From assembly GCF_014172405.1 (NCBI RefSeq), contig NZ_WNXC01000005.1, positions 124,001-188,000 of the forward strand: a DNA stretch of 64,000 nt, written 5' to 3'. Numbering within the stretch: the first letter of the stretch is position 1; each line of letters opens with the position of its first letter. Positions 62,950 to 64,000 of this stretch are shown in pieces. This DNA is from Pedobacter gandavensis (GTDB taxonomy: Bacteria > Bacteroidota > Bacteroidia > Sphingobacteriales > Sphingobacteriaceae). The notes beneath the pieces are model-generated. The model had not been told where the DNA came from, ran no database searches, and worked only from the letters and a program-made list of their open reading frames with translations. The position numbers and the translations under genes are program-made.

Positions 62950-64000
62950 ATGCAATTTACTGCCAAGCAGATAAGCGAATTTATAGATGGCACCATTGAA
63001 GGCGATGAAAATGCTAAGGTAACAGAACTTTCTAAGATAGAAAATGGTACTGCTGGGTCTTTATGTTTTTTGTCTAATCCTAAATATGAAAACTATTTAT
63101 ACTCAACGAAGGCCTCTGTAGTCATCGTAGGGAATGATTTTTTTCCATCTCAGCCAATTGAAAGCACCTTAATTAAGGTGGCTGATCCTTATAGCGCGTT
63201 CTCAGTTTTGCTGGAGAAGTACAATGAGGTAATGAATCAGTTGAATGCACAATCAGGTATTGAGCAACCTTGTTTTATCCACCCTTCCGCTAAAATCGGT
63301 AATAATGTTTTTATTGCAGCATTTAGTTATATCAGCGAAAACGTAGTCATAGGTGATGATACCAAGATTCAGGCGCAAGTTTTCGTAGGCGCAGATACCC
63401 TAATTGGGAATAACTGTCAGATTTTTCCTGGCGTAAAAATATACAACCGTTCAGTTCTTGGAAATAACATTGTCATTCACGCAAATACCGTAATTGGTAG
63501 TGATGGTTTTGGCTTTGCGCCACAACCGGATGGTACGTATTCGAAGATTGCACAGATCGGAAATGTGGTGATTGAAGACGATGTAGAGATTGGCGCAAAC
63601 ACTGCTATAGACCGCGCTACAATGGGCTCTACTTTCATTAGAAAAGGAGTGAAACTAGATAACCTGATCCAAATTGCACACAATGTAGATATGGGCGCCC
63701 ACACGGTAGTTGCAGCGCAAACGGGTATCTCTGGAAGTACAAAAGTCGGAGAAAATTCCGTGATTGGAGGACAAGTTGGTATTGCTGGTCACCTGAGCCT
63801 TGCAAAAGGAACTCAGATTGGTGCTCAGGCAGGAATCAACTTCAATACCACTACCGAGTTTAAACAATGGCATGGTAGCCCTGCACAGCCTTTAAGAGAC
63901 TGGATGAGGGCTTCAGTGATCTTTAAACAACTGCCAACCGTTGAAAAACGAATTGTGGCATTAGAAAATACTATCTCAGAACTCAAAGCATTAATTGAAC
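62950..64000 (+). CDS. lpxD: UDP-3-O-acylglucosamine N-acyltransferase, 3' end beyond window
   Basis: The frame is open from the ATG at 62950 to the right edge (350 codons, no stop), so it is nearly complete. LpxD adds the N-linked acyl chain in lipid A synthesis. Visible features are the uridine-binding N-terminal domain with L-C-F-L-S-N-P-K-Y, then hexapeptide beta-helix repeats. The catalytic His is H244 in I-A-H-N-V-D-M-G, followed by A-A-Q-T-G-I-S-G-S. The C-terminal helix has begun (V-E-K-R-I-V-A-L-E). In related genomes lpxC/fabZ usually follows, just outside this window. Confidence 0.95.
   Translation, partial: MQFTAKQISEFIDGTIEGDENAKVTELSKIENGTAGSLCFLSNPKYENYLYSTKASVVIVGNDFFPSQPIESTLIKVADPYSAFSVLLEKYNEVMNQLNAQSGIEQPCFIHPSAKIGNNVFIAAFSYISENVVIGDDTKIQAQVFVGADTLIGNNCQIFPGVKIYNRSVLGNNIVIHANTVIGSDGFGFAPQPDGTYSKIAQIGNVVIEDDVEIGANTAIDRATMGSTFIRKGVKLDNLIQIAHNVDMGAHTVVAAQTGISGSTKVGENSVIGGQVGIAGHLSLAKGTQIGAQAGINFNTTTEFKQWHGSPAQPLRDWMRASVIFKQLPTVEKRIVALENTISELKALIE

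Overview
The window is a chromosomal segment of a Bacteroidota bacterium, most likely family Sphingobacteriaceae and Pedobacter-like. This rests on gene content: an HmuY-type hemophore, a PorX-type REC-PglZ regulator, a 189-residue S16 with an acidic tail, monofunctional BirA, and DUF2752/TM2, DUF4175-like and Ig-like lipoprotein families. It also rests on many upstream sequences matching the Bacteroidota -7 element TAnnTTTG. I see no rRNA, tRNA, CRISPR array, insertion sequence or prophage. Almost everything is core housekeeping chromosome.

Layout. 1-9.2 kb: end of a membrane protein, HmuY-like hemophore, M16 peptidase, peptide deformylase, Nfu-type scaffold plus Mrp Fe-S ATPase, a GT51 peptidoglycan glycosyltransferase, Hpt and Psd. 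9.2-13.6 kb: ribosome block rpsP-rimM-trmD...rplS, with three small helix-turn-helix-like genes between trmD and rplS and a gene-free, hairpin-rich stretch beyond rplS. 14-18.2 kb: pfkA, DsbD, a separate DsbD N-terminal-type domain and birA. 18.3-23.6 kb: rsfS, ftsH, a LUD-domain protein, a FabH-like synthase and a lipoprotein. 23.6-31.5 kb: TPR protein, zinc-ribbon coiled coil, Nif3, TM2/DUF2752 pair, mfd, DUF3820. 31.7-39.4 kb: cdsA, DUF2007, CPBP protease, dus, apaG, zinc peptidase, rmuC, thiL, nadA. 39.8-45.5 kb: nadB, gamma-carbonic anhydrase, Ig-like lipoprotein, mnmG. 45.5-64 kb: a 1.4 kb gene-free region, an ABC-F ATPase, ybeY with a DUF4175-like giant, GDPD, cold-shock protein, lipoprotein, retropepsin-PDZ protein, histidine phosphatase, M15 dipeptidase, alanine dehydrogenase, tsaE, porX, an HD hydrolase and lpxD, which runs off the end.

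Most striking signals. The AT-rich spacer between divergent nadA and nadB holds one perfect and five one-mismatch DnaA boxes within 135 bp. The outer boxes form two pairs, each with 11-bp spacing and with the pairs in opposite orientation. Six kilobases away, just upstream of mnmG, lie a perfect 16-bp ParB site (parS) and a 14/16 copy. Together these suggest that the window spans the chromosomal replication origin region (inference). Second, at least six genes have TAnnTTTG ending 3-7 nt before the start codon, which implies leaderless or nearly leaderless mRNAs. Third, four convergent gene pairs share overlapping stop codons with no terminator between them.

Gene starts were reset from the longest open frame wherever an ATG following a promoter-like -7 box, or family N-termini, argued for a shorter form. 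Family assignments come from recognised motifs only. No database search was possible.
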